Of a DNA stretch of 64,000 bases, positions 46,197 to 58,431 are shown piece after piece (positions within the stretch are counted from its first letter, which is position 1; the number at the start of each line of letters is the position of its first letter). Position numbers and translations under genes: made by a program. The DNA is from Siphonodentalium dalli (Eukaryota; Mollusca; Scaphopoda; Gadilida; Siphonodentaliidae): assembly GCA_032622095.1 (NCBI GenBank), contig CP136068.1, forward strand, positions 149,801,365-149,865,364. The letters are read 5' to 3'. Below the pieces are notes generated by a model. It worked only from the letters and a program-made list of their open reading frames with translations. It was not told the origin of the DNA and ran no database searches.

Positions 46197-47332
46197 AATA
46201 TGTGCTGCATTTACCATGATCTCAGTTCGATCAACGGTTCAAATGTTCAATACGATCGGGTGAATAACAGGAGATTACAGTTTGAAATTGGGGGAACTTA
46301 CTTTTTTGAGGTGTTTATATCGAAATGTATATATCTCTTTGTGATGATGTAACTTTGTGTTAGCTTTACGGAAAATCTTAGTAACTACCTACCCAAGATG
46401 GCTGTCAAAATGGCCACTGGAAGTTTACTATTTTCCACTCATTTCTTTATCAGTTCTTGCTGTTTGGAACAGGATAAAACGGGTCTACTTTTTTATATGT
46501 CGTTTTAACTGAGCATTCTAGCAATGAACTGTTATATTTAGGTCTCATTTCACATGGGTCCGTCATAAAGTTATTTATAAAAAACGTGTTATGAAATTTT
46601 ACAAAAAAGCTGCTTTGGTATTCTGGTCACATTTGATGCGTATCGAGCACTGTCTTGGCAAACTATAAGTGAGAGGTTTTATAACTTAGGAACATTCCAA
46701 CTCAAATGGACCTAAAAATCAATTTGATCCAATATGGCTGTCAAAATGGCGACCAATAGAAAAAGGTCGATTTGGCCCCAGCATGTCCTACAATCGCTTG
46801 CAAGTTGGTGGTTGATGTGTGAAATTAGCTAGTTGGTTATTTATGTGCCTTTATTAAAACAAAACTTAGTATTTCTAATGTACCATGGTATATTTTCACT
46901 GTATGAATGGCTTCCCGCCAGTTGCGAACATTCACTTTTCGGGTTAAAAAAAACTAGATCAAATGGCCAATGATGGCTTACTAAATGGCAACTCATATTG
47001 AAGTTTATTCTCTGAAATATGGTCGAGATACACGAAGGGGGGTTGATCCAGAAGAAGTTAGCAGCGAAGCGATTTTGGTGTATTGCCACTTCTGAGAGCA
47101 TATTATTTTTACGGCATTCTTGGCGCTTGCTGGAACCAACTGTGCCCCATCATAAGTTGAATCTCTTACACGACAGAGAATACTGTGTTCGAACTGTCAG
47201 CAGTAGCTCTTTAGAATAAAATAATCCCTCTGTATGAGGAAACTATCCCCATAAATTGTGTACACATCAAACCAGTAAGTGCATCAACAGTCTTCCATCC
47301 CCACAAAATTATATGTTAGTTCAGTTTAGTGT
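46197..47332. other. Non-coding with AAGATGGCTGTCAAAATGG repeats
   Basis: Blocks at about 46394 (CAAGATGGCTGTCAAAATGG) and 46730 (CAATATGGCTGTCAAAATGG), with GTGGTTGATGTGTGAAATT at about 46809, match the family seen at 22.9-23.5 kb. No gene recognised. Confidence 0.55.
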
Positions 47333-50300
47333 ATGACCTTTATGTAATGGGGTAATATGACATTTATGTAATGGGGTAATATGACCTTTATGTAATGGGG
47401 TAATATGACCTTTATGGAATGGGGTCATATGACCTTTATGGAATGTGGTAATATGACCTTTATGGAATGGGGTAATATGGCCTTTATGGAATGGGGTAAT
47501 ATGACATTTATGGAATGGGGTAATATGACCTTCATGTCACTAGTAATGGGGTATTATGGCCTTTATGGAATGGGGTTATATGACCTTTATGTAATGGGGT
47601 AATATCACCTTTATGTAATTGGGTAATATGACCTTTATGTAATGGGGTAATATGGCCTTTATGGAATGGGGTAATATTACCTTTATGGAATGGGGTAATA
47701 TGACCTTTATGGAATGGGGTAATATGACATTTATGTCACTAGTAATGGGGTAATATGACCTTTATGTAATGGAGTAATATGACCTTTATGTAATGGGGTA
47801 ATATGACCTTTATGTAATGGGGTAATATGACCTTTATGTAATGGAGTAATATGACCTTTATGTAATGGAGTAATATGACCTTTATTTAATGGGGTAATAT
47901 GACCTTTATGTAATTGGGTAATATGACCTTTATGTAATTGGGTAATATGACCTTTATGTAATGGGGTAATACGACCTTTATGGAATGGGGTATTATGGCC
48001 TTTATGGAATTGGGTAATATGACCTTTATCAAATGGGGTAATATGGCCTTTATGTAATGGGGTAATATGACATTTATGTAATGGAGTAATATGACCTTTA
48101 TGTAATGGAGTAATATGACCTTTATGTAATGGGGTAATATGACCTTTATGTAATGGAGTAATATTACCTTTATGTAATGGGGTAATATGACCTTTATGTA
48201 ATGGAGTATTATGACCTTTATGTAATGGGGTAATATGACCTTTATGGAATGGGGTATTATGACCTTTATAAAATTTGGTAATATGACCTTTATTTAATGG
48301 AGTAATATGAACTTTATGTAATGGAGTAATATGACCTTTATGTAATGGAGCAATATGACCTTTATGTAATGGGGTAATATGACCTTTATGTAATGGGGTA
48401 ATATGACCTTTATGTAATGGGGTAATATGGCCTTTATGGAATGGGGTAATATGGCCTTTATGGAATGGGGTAATATGACCTTTATGTGATGGAGTAATAT
48501 GACCTTTATGTAATGGAGTAATATGACCTTTATGTAATGGGATAATATGAACTCTATGTAATGGTGTAATATGACCTTTATGGAATGGGGTTATATGACC
48601 TTTATTTAATGGGGTAATATGACCATTATGTAATGGGGTAATATGACCTTTATGTAATGGAGTAATATGACCTTTATGTAATGGGGAAATGTGGCCTTTA
48701 TGGAATGGGGTAATATGACCTTTATGGAATGGGGTAATATGGCCTTTATGGAATGGGGTTATATGGCCTTATGGAATGGGGTAATATGACCTTTATGGAA
48801 TGGAGTAATATGACCTTAATGGAATGGGGTAATATGGCCTTTATGGAATGGGGTAATATGACCTTTATCAAATGGGGAAATATGGCCTTTATGTAATGGG
48901 GTAATATGACCTTTATGTAATGGAGTAATATGACCTTTATGTAATGGAGTAATATGACCTTTATGTAATGTGGTAATATGACCTCTATGGAATGGGGTAA
49001 TATGACCTTTATGTAATGGGGTAATATGAACTCTATGTAATGGTGTAATATGACCTTTATGGAATGGGGTTATATGACCTTTATGTAATGGGGTAATATG
49101 ACCTTTATGGAATGGGGTAATATGACCTGTATGTAATGGAGTAATATGACTTTTATGTAATGGCGTAATATGACTTTTATGTAATGGAGTAATATGACCT
49201 TTATGTAATGGAGTAATATGACCTTTATGTAATGTGGTAATATGACCTTTATGGAATGGGGTAATATGACCTTTATGGAATGGGGTAATATGAACTCTAT
49301 GTAATGGTGTAATATGACCTTTATGGAATGGGGTTATATGACCTTTATGTAATGGGGTAATATGACCTTTATGGAATGGGGTAATATGACCTTTATGTAA
49401 TGGAGTAATAAGACCTTTATCAAATGGGGTAATATGACCTTTATGTAATGGTGTAATATGACCTTTATGTAATGGAGTAATATGACCTTTATTTAATGAA
49501 GTAATATGACATTTATGTAATGGAGTAATATGACCTTTATCAAATGGGGTAATATGACCTTTATGTAATGGGGTAATATGACCATTATGTAATGGGGTAA
49601 TATGACCTTTATGTAATGGAGTAATATGACCTTTATGTAATGGGGAAATGTGGCCTTTATGGAATGGGGTAATATGACCTTTATGGAATGGGGTAATATG
49701 GCCTTTATGGAATGGGGTTATATGGCCTTATGGAATGGGGTAATATGACCTTTATGGAATGGAGTAATATGACCTTAATGGAATGGGGTAATATGGCCTT
49801 TATGGAATGGGGTAATATGACCTTTATCAAATGGGGAAATATGGCCTTTATGTAATGGGGTAATATGACCTTTATGTAATGGAGTAATATGACCTTTATG
49901 TAATGGAGTAATATGACCTTTATGTAATGTGGTAATATGACCTCTATGGAATGGGGTAATATGACCTTTATGTAATGGGGTAATATGAACTCTATGTAAT
50001 GGTGTAATATGACCTTTATGGAATGGGGTTATATGACCTTTATGTAATGGGGTAATATGACCTTTATGGAATGGGGTAATATGACCTGTATGTAATGGAG
50101 TAATATGACTTTTATGTAATGGCGTAATATGACTTTTATGTAATGGAGTAATATGACCTTTATGTAATGGAGTAATATGACCTTTATGTAATGTGGTAAT
50201 ATGACCTTTATGGAATGGGGTAATATGACCTTTATGGAATGGGGTAATATGAACTCTATGTAATGGTGTAATATGACCTTTATGGAATGGGGTTATATGA

Positions 50301-53178
50301 CCTTTATGTAATGGGGTAATATGACCTTTATGGAATGGGGTAATATGACCTTTATGTAATGGAGTAATAAGACCTTTATCAAATGGGGTAATATGACCTT
50401 TATGTAATGGTGTAATATGACCTTTATGTAATGGAGTAATATGACCTTTATTTAATGAAGTAATATGACATTTATGTAATGGAGTAATATGACCTTTATC
50501 AAATGGGGTAATATGACCTTTATGTAATGGGGTAATATGACCTTTATGTATTGGAGTAATATGACCTTTATGTAATGGAGTAATATGGCCTTTATGTAAT
50601 GGGGTAATATGACCTTTATGTAATGGAGTAATATGACCTTATGTAATGGAGTAATATGACCTTTATGTAATGGAGTAATATGACCTTTATCAAATGGGGT
50701 AATATGACCTTTATGTAATGGGTAATATGACCTTTATGTAATGGAGTAATATGACCTTTATGTGATGGAGTAATATGGCTTTTAGGTAATGGAGTAATAT
50801 GGCCTTTATGTAATTGGGTAATATGACCTTTATGAAATGGGGTATTATGGCCTTTGTGGAATGGGGTAATATGACCTTTATCAAATGGGGTAATATGGCC
50901 TTTATGTAATGGGGTAATACGGCCTTTATGTAATGGGGTAATATGACCTTTATGAAATGGGGTAATATGACCTTTATCAAATGGGGTAATATGGCCTTTA
51001 TGGAATGGGGTAATATGACCTTTATGTAATGGGGTAATATGACCTTTATGTAACGGGGTAATATGGCCTTTATGTAATGGGGTAATATGACCTTATGTAA
51101 TGGGGTAATATGACCTTTATGTAATGGGGTATTATGACCTTTATGGAATGGGGTAATATGACCTTTGTCACTAGTAATGGGGTATTATGACCTTTATGTA
51201 ATGGGGTAATATGGCCTTTATGTAATGGGGTAATATGACCTTTATGTAATGGGGTAATATGACCTTTATGTAATGGAGTAATATGACCTTTATGTAATGG
51301 AGTAATATGACCTTTATCAAATGGGGTAATATGACCTTTATGTAATGGTGTAATATGACCTTTATGGAATGGAGTAATATGACCTTTATGTAACGGAGTA
51401 ATATGACATTTATGTAATGGACTAATGTGACCTTTGTGTAATGGAGTAATATGACCTTTATCAAATGGGGTAATATGACCTTTATGTAATGGGGTAATAT
51501 GACCTTTATGTAAAGGAGTAATATGACCTTTATGTAGTGGAGTAATATGGCCTTATGTAATGGGGTAATATGGCCTTTATGTAATGGAGTAATATGACCT
51601 TATGTAATGGAGTAATATGACCTTTATGTAATGAGTAATATGACCTTTATCAAATGGGGTAATATGACCTTTATGTAATGGGTAGTATGACCTTTATGTA
51701 ATGGAGTAATATGACCTTTATGTGATGGAGTAATATGGTATTTATGTAATGGAGTAATATGGCCTTTATGTAATGGGGTAATATGACCTTTATGAAATGG
51801 GGTATTATGGCCTTTGTGGAATGGGGTAATATGACCTTTATCAAATGGGGTAATATGGCTTTTATGTAATGGGGTAATATGACCTTTATGTAATGGGGTA
51901 ATATGGCCTTTATGGAATGGGGTAATATGACTTTTATCAAATGGGGTAATATGGCCTTTATGTAATGGGGTAATATGACCTTTATGTAATGGGGTAATAT
52001 GACCTTTATGTAACGGGGTAATATGGCCTTTATGTAATGGGGTAATATGACCTTATGTAATGGGGTAATATGACCTTTATGGAATGGGGTAATATGACCT
52101 TTATGGAATGGGGTAATATGACATTTGTCACTAGTAATGGGGTATTATGACCTTTATGTAATGGGGTAATATGACCTTTATGTAATGGGGTAATATCGCC
52201 TTTATGTAATGGGGTATAATGACCTTTATGTAATGGGGGTAATATGGCCTTTATGTAATGGGGTAATATGACCTTTATGTAATGGGGTAATATGACCTTT
52301 ATGGAATGGGGTAATATGACCTTTATCAAATGGGGTAATATGACCTTTATGTAATGGGGTAATATGACCATTATGGAATGGGGTATTATGGCCTTTATGG
52401 AATGGGGTATTATAATGGCCTTAATGTAATGGGGTATTATAATGGCCTTAATGTAATGGGGTAATATGACCTTTATGTAATGGGGTAATATGACCTTTAT
52501 GTAATGGGTTAATATGACCTTTATGTAATGGGGTTATATGGCCTTTATGGAATGTGGTATTATGGCCTTTATGGAATGGGGTATTATGGCCTTTATGTAA
52601 TGGGGTAATATGACCCATATCAATTGGGGTAATATGACCTTTATGGAATGGGGTATTATGGCCTTTATGGAATGGGGTATTATGACCTTTATGTAATGGG
52701 GTATTATGACCTTTATGTAATGGGGTAATATGACCTTTATGTAATGGGGTAATATGACCTTTATGGAATGGGGTATTATGACCTTTATGTAATGGAGTAA
52801 TATGACCTGTATGGAATGGGGTAATATGACCTTTATGGAATGGGGTATTATGACCTTTAAGGACTGGGGTATTATGACCTTTAAGGACTGGGGTAATATG
52901 ACCTTTATGTAATGGGGTAATATGACCTTTATGGGATGGGGTATTATGACCTTTAAGGGCTGGGGTAATATGACCTTTATGTCACTAGTAATGGGGTAAT
53001 ATGACCTTTATGGAATGGGGTATTATGACCTTTAAGGACTGGGATAATATGGCCTTTATGTCACTAATAATGCGGTGATATGACCTTTATGTAATGGGGT
53101 AATATGGCCTTTATGGAATGGGGTAATATGACCTTTAAGGACTGGGATAATATGACCTTTATCGACTGGGATAATATT
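47333..53178 (+). repeat. 24-bp minisatellite, about 240 copies, 960-bp higher-order period
   Basis: The unit is GGGGTAATATGACCTTTATG plus TAAT, with variants GGAGTAAT, ATGGCC, TATGGAAT and TATCAAAT. Marker variants recur 959-960 bp apart: GACCATTATG at 48621 and 49580, TGTGATGGAG at 50761 and 51721, and TTGTCACTAGTAATGG at about 51165 and 52125. Blocks are therefore duplicated in 40-unit steps. The rare interruption GTCACTAGTAATGG appears six times. Since 24 is a multiple of 3, eight-residue protein repeats appear on both strands; these are not evidence of coding. Confidence 0.97.
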
Positions 53179-53296
53179 GCTAATATGTTCTATATTCTCA
53201 TTGCAGAGACTCAATGTGCCTTTATTGCATTTCTTAAAGGAAGCAGCAACTTGGTGGCACCACTCACCATTTGAATTGTACTACTACAAAATTATA
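53179..53296. other. Unique spacer inside the 24-bp array
   Basis: Contains TAATATGTTCTATATTCTCA, TTGCAGAGACTCAATGTGCC and ends CCATTTGAATTGTACTACTA. The last block recurs right after the array at 53741, and the first block recurs at 58140. This suggests the spacer is flanking sequence carried in by duplication. Confidence 0.7.
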
Positions 53297-53712
53297 TGAC
53301 CTTTATGGAATGGGGTATTATGGAATTTATGGCCTTTATGGAATGGGGTAATATGGCCTTTATGGAATGGGGTATTATGGAATTTATGGCCTTTATGGAA
53401 TGGGGTAATATGGCCTTTATGGACTGGGGTAATATGACCTTTATGGAATGGGGTAATATGGCCTTTATGGACTGGGGTAATATGGCCTTTATGGAATGGG
53501 GTAATATGACCTTTATGGACTGGGGTAATATGGCCTTTATGGAATGGGGTAATATGGCCTTTATGGAATGGGGTAATATGGCCTTTATGGAATGGGGTAA
53601 TATGACCTTTATGGAATGGGGTAATATGGCCTTTATGGAATGGGGTAATATGACCTTTATGGACTGGGGTAATATGGCCTTTATGGAATGGGGTAATATG
53701 ACCTTTATGGCA
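53297..53712 (+). repeat. 24-bp minisatellite, distal block, about 17 copies
   Basis: Units here are almost all ATGGAATGGGGTAATATGGC or GACC versions and more homogeneous than in the main array. Two 36-bp units (with GGAATTTATGGCC) occur near 53320 and 53375. Confidence 0.95.
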
Positions 53713-54179
53713 ATCAAAAACAAGAGCTTCCCTAGGGCCAAGCCATTTGAATTGTACTAACTGCAAAATAAAATAATAATTTGAGCTAACAAAGAAGATC
53801 TGATATACCCCTAATTTCAATACCAAAATGCGGTCAAATTCTATTCTAAAATGGCCGTAGCTCATGTGAAAATAATTGGACAGAACCTATATTCGAAATT
53901 GGCCTGTAGTTTTAGCTGGGAAACACACATACCAGCTTTGGTTCAGATAATATAACCAAACTGGAGTTATCAGTCGGAAAGTGACACAGTCCTTTGGCAT
54001 CAGAAACATTTGTGAAGCGGCAGACACTGGATTCTTCATTTCATCATTGGTGCAGGAAGTGTTTGGCTTAGCAGTTCTTCCTCATGTTAGTTGTGTATCA
54101 TGTTAAACAAACAATGTATCTGGCATTCAAAGTTTGGGCTAACTGTATGACCTCAAAATTTGACAACAGAATCCACTTC
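53713..54179. other. Array flank, no gene
   Basis: Begins with CAATCAAAAACAAGAGCTTC and the repeated block CCATTTGAATTGTACTAACT. The rest shows no structure until the first TTAACCCTTT element. Confidence 0.45.
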
Positions 54180-54439
54180 TTAACCCTTTGAGTGCCAGGG
54201 GCCGATCTCATCGGCCCAAAACCTACAAAATAAGTCTGTTAAAGAATATAAGAATAAATTATTAAAATTGTAAAAAAATGTAAAAAAAAATTGTAAAAAA
54301 AAAAAAAAAAAATTGTTAGGCCAATGCATTCTCTTATATATGCGAGGCGACCTATGGTCGACTCGCATATATAAGAGAATGCATTGGCACAGGGTATAGG
54401 GGTTGATACAAAAATCTGACCTGGCACTCAAAGGGTTAA
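54180..54439 (+). mobile_element. TTAACCCTTT MITE, subfamily 1 (GAGTGCCAGG), copy 1
   Basis: The ends TTAACCCTTTGAGTGCCAGG and CCTGGCACTCAAAGGGTTAA are exact inverted repeats. TTAA as target and CCC-type ends resemble piggyBac elements. The interior has GGCCGATCTCATCGGCCC, an A-rich tract, and one 69-bp palindrome module at 54320-54388. Copy 2 is at 57864-58107 in the opposite orientation. It shares its right TTAA with the next element. Confidence 0.9.
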
Positions 54440-54818
54440 CCCTTTACCCAACAAACCGGCCAATAACGCCCAAATAAAGCTTCAACAGCCTAAAATATCT
54501 TCGGTCTGTCTCAATAAAACCATACAAATATGGATATCATTGGAACCGGTTCATTGACCACATTGTGATGGTTACAGTTATGCCCTGTGCCAATGCATTC
54601 TCCTATATATGCGAGTCGACCATAGGTCGCCTCGCATATATAAGAGAATGCATTGGCCATTTTTTTCTTATAATATTTCTACATTCTTTGACAATTTGAT
54701 CATTTTTAATATGTGTTAAGCCAATGCATTCTCTTATATATGCGAGGCGACCTATGGTCGACTCGCATATATAAGAGAATGCATTGGCACAGGGCCGGTC
54801 TGTTGGGTAAAGGGTTAA
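54436..54818 (+). mobile_element. TTAACCCTTT MITE, subfamily 2 (ACCCAACA), copy 1
   Basis: The ends TTAACCCTTTACCCAACA and TGTTGGGTAAAGGGTTAA are inverted repeats. It carries two palindrome modules, 54589-54657 and 54720-54788, in mirror orientation: CCCTGTGCC leads the first and GGCACAGGG ends the second. The unique left part (TCGGTCTGTCTCAATAAAAC) is shared with the inverted copy at 60708-61099. Confidence 0.9.
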
Positions 54819-55322
54819 ACAAACAATGTATCTTTGAAAGAGATACTACAAATGTCGAAGAGTGTCATAGATAGGGGTCTCAGTGTGGATATAGCAAGAT
54901 TCAAGAGAGATGGTCAGAGAGAAAGAAATATATTTTTTTTGGATAAATGGGAAGAAACAACTTGCAGACTCCTTGACTAATCGAGGGCGCTTCCGCTTAA
55001 GAATCAATAGAAGTGCTACAATATTATTTATCAGCATTTTGCTCAACAAATTTTGGCCGGATTGTCTAAAGGGTTAAACAAACAATGTATCTTTGAAAGA
55101 GATACTACAAATGTCGAAGAGTGTCATAGATAGGGGTCTCAGTGTGGATATAGCAAGATTCAAGAGAGATGGTCAGAGAGAAAGAAATATTTTTTTTTTG
55201 GATAAATGGGAAGAAACAACTTGCAGACTCCTTGACTAATCGAGGCGCTTCCGCTTAAGAATCAATAGAAGTGCTACAATATTATTTATCAGCATTTTGC
55301 TCAACAAATTTTGGCCGGATTA
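54809..55322 (+). repeat. Two-copy 259-bp tandem duplication
   Basis: AAAGGGTTAAACAAACAATG starts at 54809 and again at 55068, and the two units are almost identical throughout (GATACTACAAATGTCGAAGA ... TTTTGGCCGGATT). The unit includes the last 10 bp of the preceding MITE, so the duplication post-dates that insertion. The unit end TTGGCCGGATTGTCTAAAGG resembles a subfamily 2 right end. Confidence 0.85.
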
Positions 55323-55474
55323 ACCCTTATTAATCGACTTCTTAACCACAGGAGAATTATGGGTAACTTTTCAGGATTTAGTCGGAAATATGGCAACAAG
55401 CCATATTTCCGACTAAATCCTGAAAAGTTACCCATAATTCTCCTGTGGTTAAGAAGTGGATTAATTAGGGCATT
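55321..55474. mobile_element. Palindromic MITE, family C copy 1
   Basis: TTAATCGACTTCTTAACCAC through GACTAAATCC... pairs almost perfectly over about 64 bp, with the loop GGC-AACAA-GCC at 55391-55401. The ends resemble TAA(C/T)CCCTTA... / ...TAGGGCATTA. Related copies are at 58220-58431 and 62496-62599. Confidence 0.85.
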
Positions 55475-55493
55475 ACTGTATCTAAAACCCGAA

Positions 55494-55722
55494 GCCACTT
55501 GATTTTAGAGTTTAGAAATTTGGTCCGAGAGCTTCTTCTCATCGACTTTTTGCCAGGCCGCCCAAAAGTACCGGTGGCGAAAAATAATAGATTTAAAATA
55601 TTTATATCTGATCACTCTTGAGCTTTGTTGGGTGGGTTCCTCACCTCGAACCAAACATTGTTTACCCCCGAAGCCAAAGAAATAGTAATTTGGGAGCGTT
55701 CATTCGGATCATGCATCTTTAA
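55494..55722 (-). mobile_element. TTAA-type MITE, family B, truncated copy
   Basis: On the minus strand it reads TTAAAGATGCATGATCCGAA, then ATTACTATTTCTTTGGCTTC, GGTTCGAGGTGAGGAACCCA and CTCTAAAATCAAGTGGCTTC, where it stops at the family centre. One half is missing. Confidence 0.75.
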
Positions 55723-55998
55723 GCAAGACAATTTCTGTGATCGTGCTTCATTCTTAAAGTCATATTATGGATTTGTTCGGGTGCATGAAACTGATAAGTT
55801 AGTATTTAGGCACTATGCCAATTGGAGGAAAGTACCATTCTTCTAACACCGCAGAAACTCTCAAGCAAATCGACCGTGCCACTCCATAAAAAACATAGTC
55901 TGAATTATGCTCAATTGAAAATATTGAATACTCGATTCGGGATGAATATATCGGCAATAAACCAACAAAAACAATTTTACCATTGAGAGTCACTGCCT
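55723..55998. other. Spacer before the Helitron-like element
   Basis: Ends TTGAGAGTCACTGCCTTTAA, which loosely resembles a family B right end. No gene motif. Confidence 0.35.
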
Positions 55999-57743
55999 TT
56001 AATATATATATATAAAACCCGTTGTCTGTGTGTGTGTGTATCTGTCTGTGTGTGTATAACTCGGTCACGCTTTTGGCGCGCTTATAACTTTTCAACCATG
56101 CTTGCAATGTTGTCAAAATTTGTACCATGACCTATATTGTGTCTTGGAAGATGACTCACCAAATTTCACGCCGATTGGTCAAAGCAAACCTGAGATATAA
56201 CAGGGTCCCCAAATGCAGTATTTGCACTCAAGTAGACACTACTTCTTATGACGTTTGTCGAAATGACGTCATTGACGTTGCACGCAAACCCACACTTGGT
56301 TTGCTATTGTAGGCGAAACTTCAATGCGCTCTACCAAAGCGTTGTTGGAAATTAATGCGCTAAATTAAAGTGTCAGTTCATGTTCAGTGTTAATTTAGGT
56401 AACGAATGCTGATTTTGTCGCGGAAGTGCATGTATAGTGGGGTGTTGAGTCAAGACTCGAACGTTCTAGCGCAGTTGGGAATGGGTGGATGTACATTAGT
56501 GGGGTGCATAGTCAATACTCGAACGTTCGTCGTTGGGAATGGGTGCTAATATGGTATTTTAATTTGCCAGTTGGGTTTTAATCATAAGTAAATAATTATG
56601 TTTTTGATACGAAAGTTATGCATTGAGTGTGGAATCGAATGAGTACCGGTATAATCGGAAGATCGCGAATGGAGACAGTCTGGCCTCCCGGCAGTGGGTA
56701 CCGCGAACTCAGTAAATTCGCCGGAACTCAGTTAGAAAAATCACATTCCCGGGCCGGGACTAAAATACAGTGTAAACACTATACTGCCGACTCTAATTAA
56801 TGCTCTTTTAATCTTTCGATTGAGTGCAAATCTGATACAAAATATGTTTAAAAGATAAAAATGTGCGCGAAATGCACGCAGTTAAAGATCATATAATGTG
56901 CGAATCTCACAAAGGGGCTATAGGCCCTCCCCCGCTAAATTAAGGTTCCGAATTGAGCCCGTTCAGTTAGTATAGATAAAGTAAATATCTGGATTGTTGC
57001 GTTCCATATGTACATGAATATACGTGGGTTGGGGAGATTGGGTGGGGTAAAAATACAGTTTTATTGAAATAAAGTGTTAATACAAATGGGCCCGCGCAGT
57101 GCAGGGCGTGTGATCATTAGGCTGCATGCTGAATACAGGTTCCAAAGGGGGTCCGTTTAAAATGTGCTGCAAGCTCCCTATATGTGGGCGAAGCGCACGC
57201 AGCTTAAGATAATATAATGTGCGCTAAATAAGGCTCCCGAATTGAGCCTGTTTCAGTATAGATATAAAGTAAAATATCTTGATTGTTGCTTTCCATATGT
57301 GCATGCATATACATGGGTTGCATGGGGAGGACGGGGGTGGGGGTAAAAATACAGTTCTATTGAAATAAAGTGTTCATACAAATGGGGCCGCGCAGTGCAG
57401 GGCGTGTGATCATTAGGTGGCATGCTGAATACAGGTTCCAAAGTGGGTCCGTTCAAAATGTGCCACAAGCTCCCGAATAAAGGATCCTGAATTGAGTATG
57501 TTTCAGTTGGTTTATAGTAATATTTAAATAATATTATTTTGTTTCGTTCAATGTGTGCATGCGTATATGTGGACTGGGTGTGTAGAAATACAGTTTTTAG
57601 TGAAATAAAGTGTTCCAACGCACATCCAGTATAACAAAAAAGAGAAGCATGACCATTTTCATGTGTCCATGAACGCGGACACTAGAAAATAACACGCAAA
57701 GAACATTTGTATACCCGTCATTTTTTGACGGGCAACCCCCTAG
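55999..57743 (+). mobile_element. Non-autonomous Helitron-like element
   Basis: The 3-prime end has a hairpin CCCGTCATTTTTTGACGGG (57714-57732) followed 7 bases later by CTAG (57740-57743) and then T. Hairpin, CTRR end and a T target base are the Helitron signature. The 5-prime region begins near ATATATATATAAAACCCGTT with GTCTGTGTGTGTGT, as in many animal Helitrons, but I could not fix the exact first TC. The interior has a ~300-bp repeat (AATACAGTTTTATTGAAATA, AAGTGTT at about 57050, 57347 and 57588; GCCGCGCAGTGCAGGGCGTG twice). No Rep/helicase. Confidence 0.75.
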
Positions 57744-57863
57744 TTAATATATAAGAATGATGGTGTGTGTTGTCAATTTAGATATATTTGTAAAAATAAC
57801 TACTTTGAACAAGATTATTCTCCATTTCTATTTGATAACCCTACTGGAGTGTTTCACATCACT

Positions 57864-58107
57864 TTAAACCCTTTGAGTGCCAGGTCGATTTTTGTATCAA
57901 CCCATATACCCTGTGCCAATGCATTCTCTTATATATGCGAGTCGGACCATAGGTCGCCTCGCATATATAAGAGAATACATTGGCATAAATTTTTTTTTTT
58001 TTTTTTAAATTTTTACAATTTTAATAAATTTATTCTTATATTCTTTAACAGACTTATTTTGTAGGTTTAGGGCCGATGAGATCGGCCCCTGGCACTCAAA
58101 GGGTTAA
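57864..58107 (-). mobile_element. TTAACCCTTT MITE, subfamily 1, copy 2
   Basis: An inverted version of 54180-54439: TTAAACCCTTTGAGTGCCAG at the left (one extra A) and CCTGGCACTCAAAGGGTTAA at the right. It has one palindrome module at 57915-57984, a T-rich tract, and GGGCCGATGAGATCGGCCCC. Confidence 0.88.
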
Positions 58108-58219
58108 ACAAGACAAGAAGTAGGAGCAGCAGCAATGTTAATATGTTCTATATACTCATTACAGACTGAGTGTGTCTTCTATATCATAGGTAACTAAAGT
58201 ACTAAGACAACAAATACAG
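58108..58219 (+). other. Sequence related to the minisatellite flank
   Basis: TAATATGTTCTATATACTCA and TTACAGACTGAGTGTG (58140 onwards) are diverged copies of the array spacer at 53190. After an intervening family C element, 58432-58470 holds GTATGACCTTTATTGATTGG and GGTAATAAG, a single 24-bp minisatellite-like unit. This may be a single-unit relative of the array locus split by a MITE. Confidence 0.55.
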
Positions 58220-58431
58220 TAATGCCCTAAATAATCGACTCCTTAACCACAGCAGAATTAATGGGTAACTTTTCAGGATTTAGTCTGATTTATTCGGAAA
58301 TATGGCTTGTTCATCAGAAAGCTCTCAGTGAGAGCTTTCTGATGAATGGCAACAAGCCATATTTCCGACTAAATCCTGTAAAGTTACCCATAATTCTGCT
58401 ATGGTTAAGGAGTCGATTATTTAGGGCATTA
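58220..58431. mobile_element. Palindromic MITE, family C copy 2 (complete)
   Basis: The ends TAATGCCCTAAATAATCGAC and TCGATTATTTAGGGCATTA are inverted repeats. The arms continue as CTTAACCACAGCAGAATTA and AACTTTTCAGGATTTAGTC. The interior has a further hairpin TTCATCAGAAAGCTCTCA / TGAGAGCTTTCTGATGAA. Confidence 0.88.

Noticed and set aside
50711-53865. Long open frames with 8-residue repeats (HYIKVILP, HKGHITPF, MTFMEWGN) across the 24-bp array
   Set aside because: A 24-bp unit is a multiple of 3, so frames stay open on both strands by construction; several frames are open at once and none has a flanking gene structure.
55799-56128. 109-codon minus-strand frame near the Helitron 5-prime end
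   Set aside because: It covers the TATA/GTGTGT simple repeat and has no family motif.
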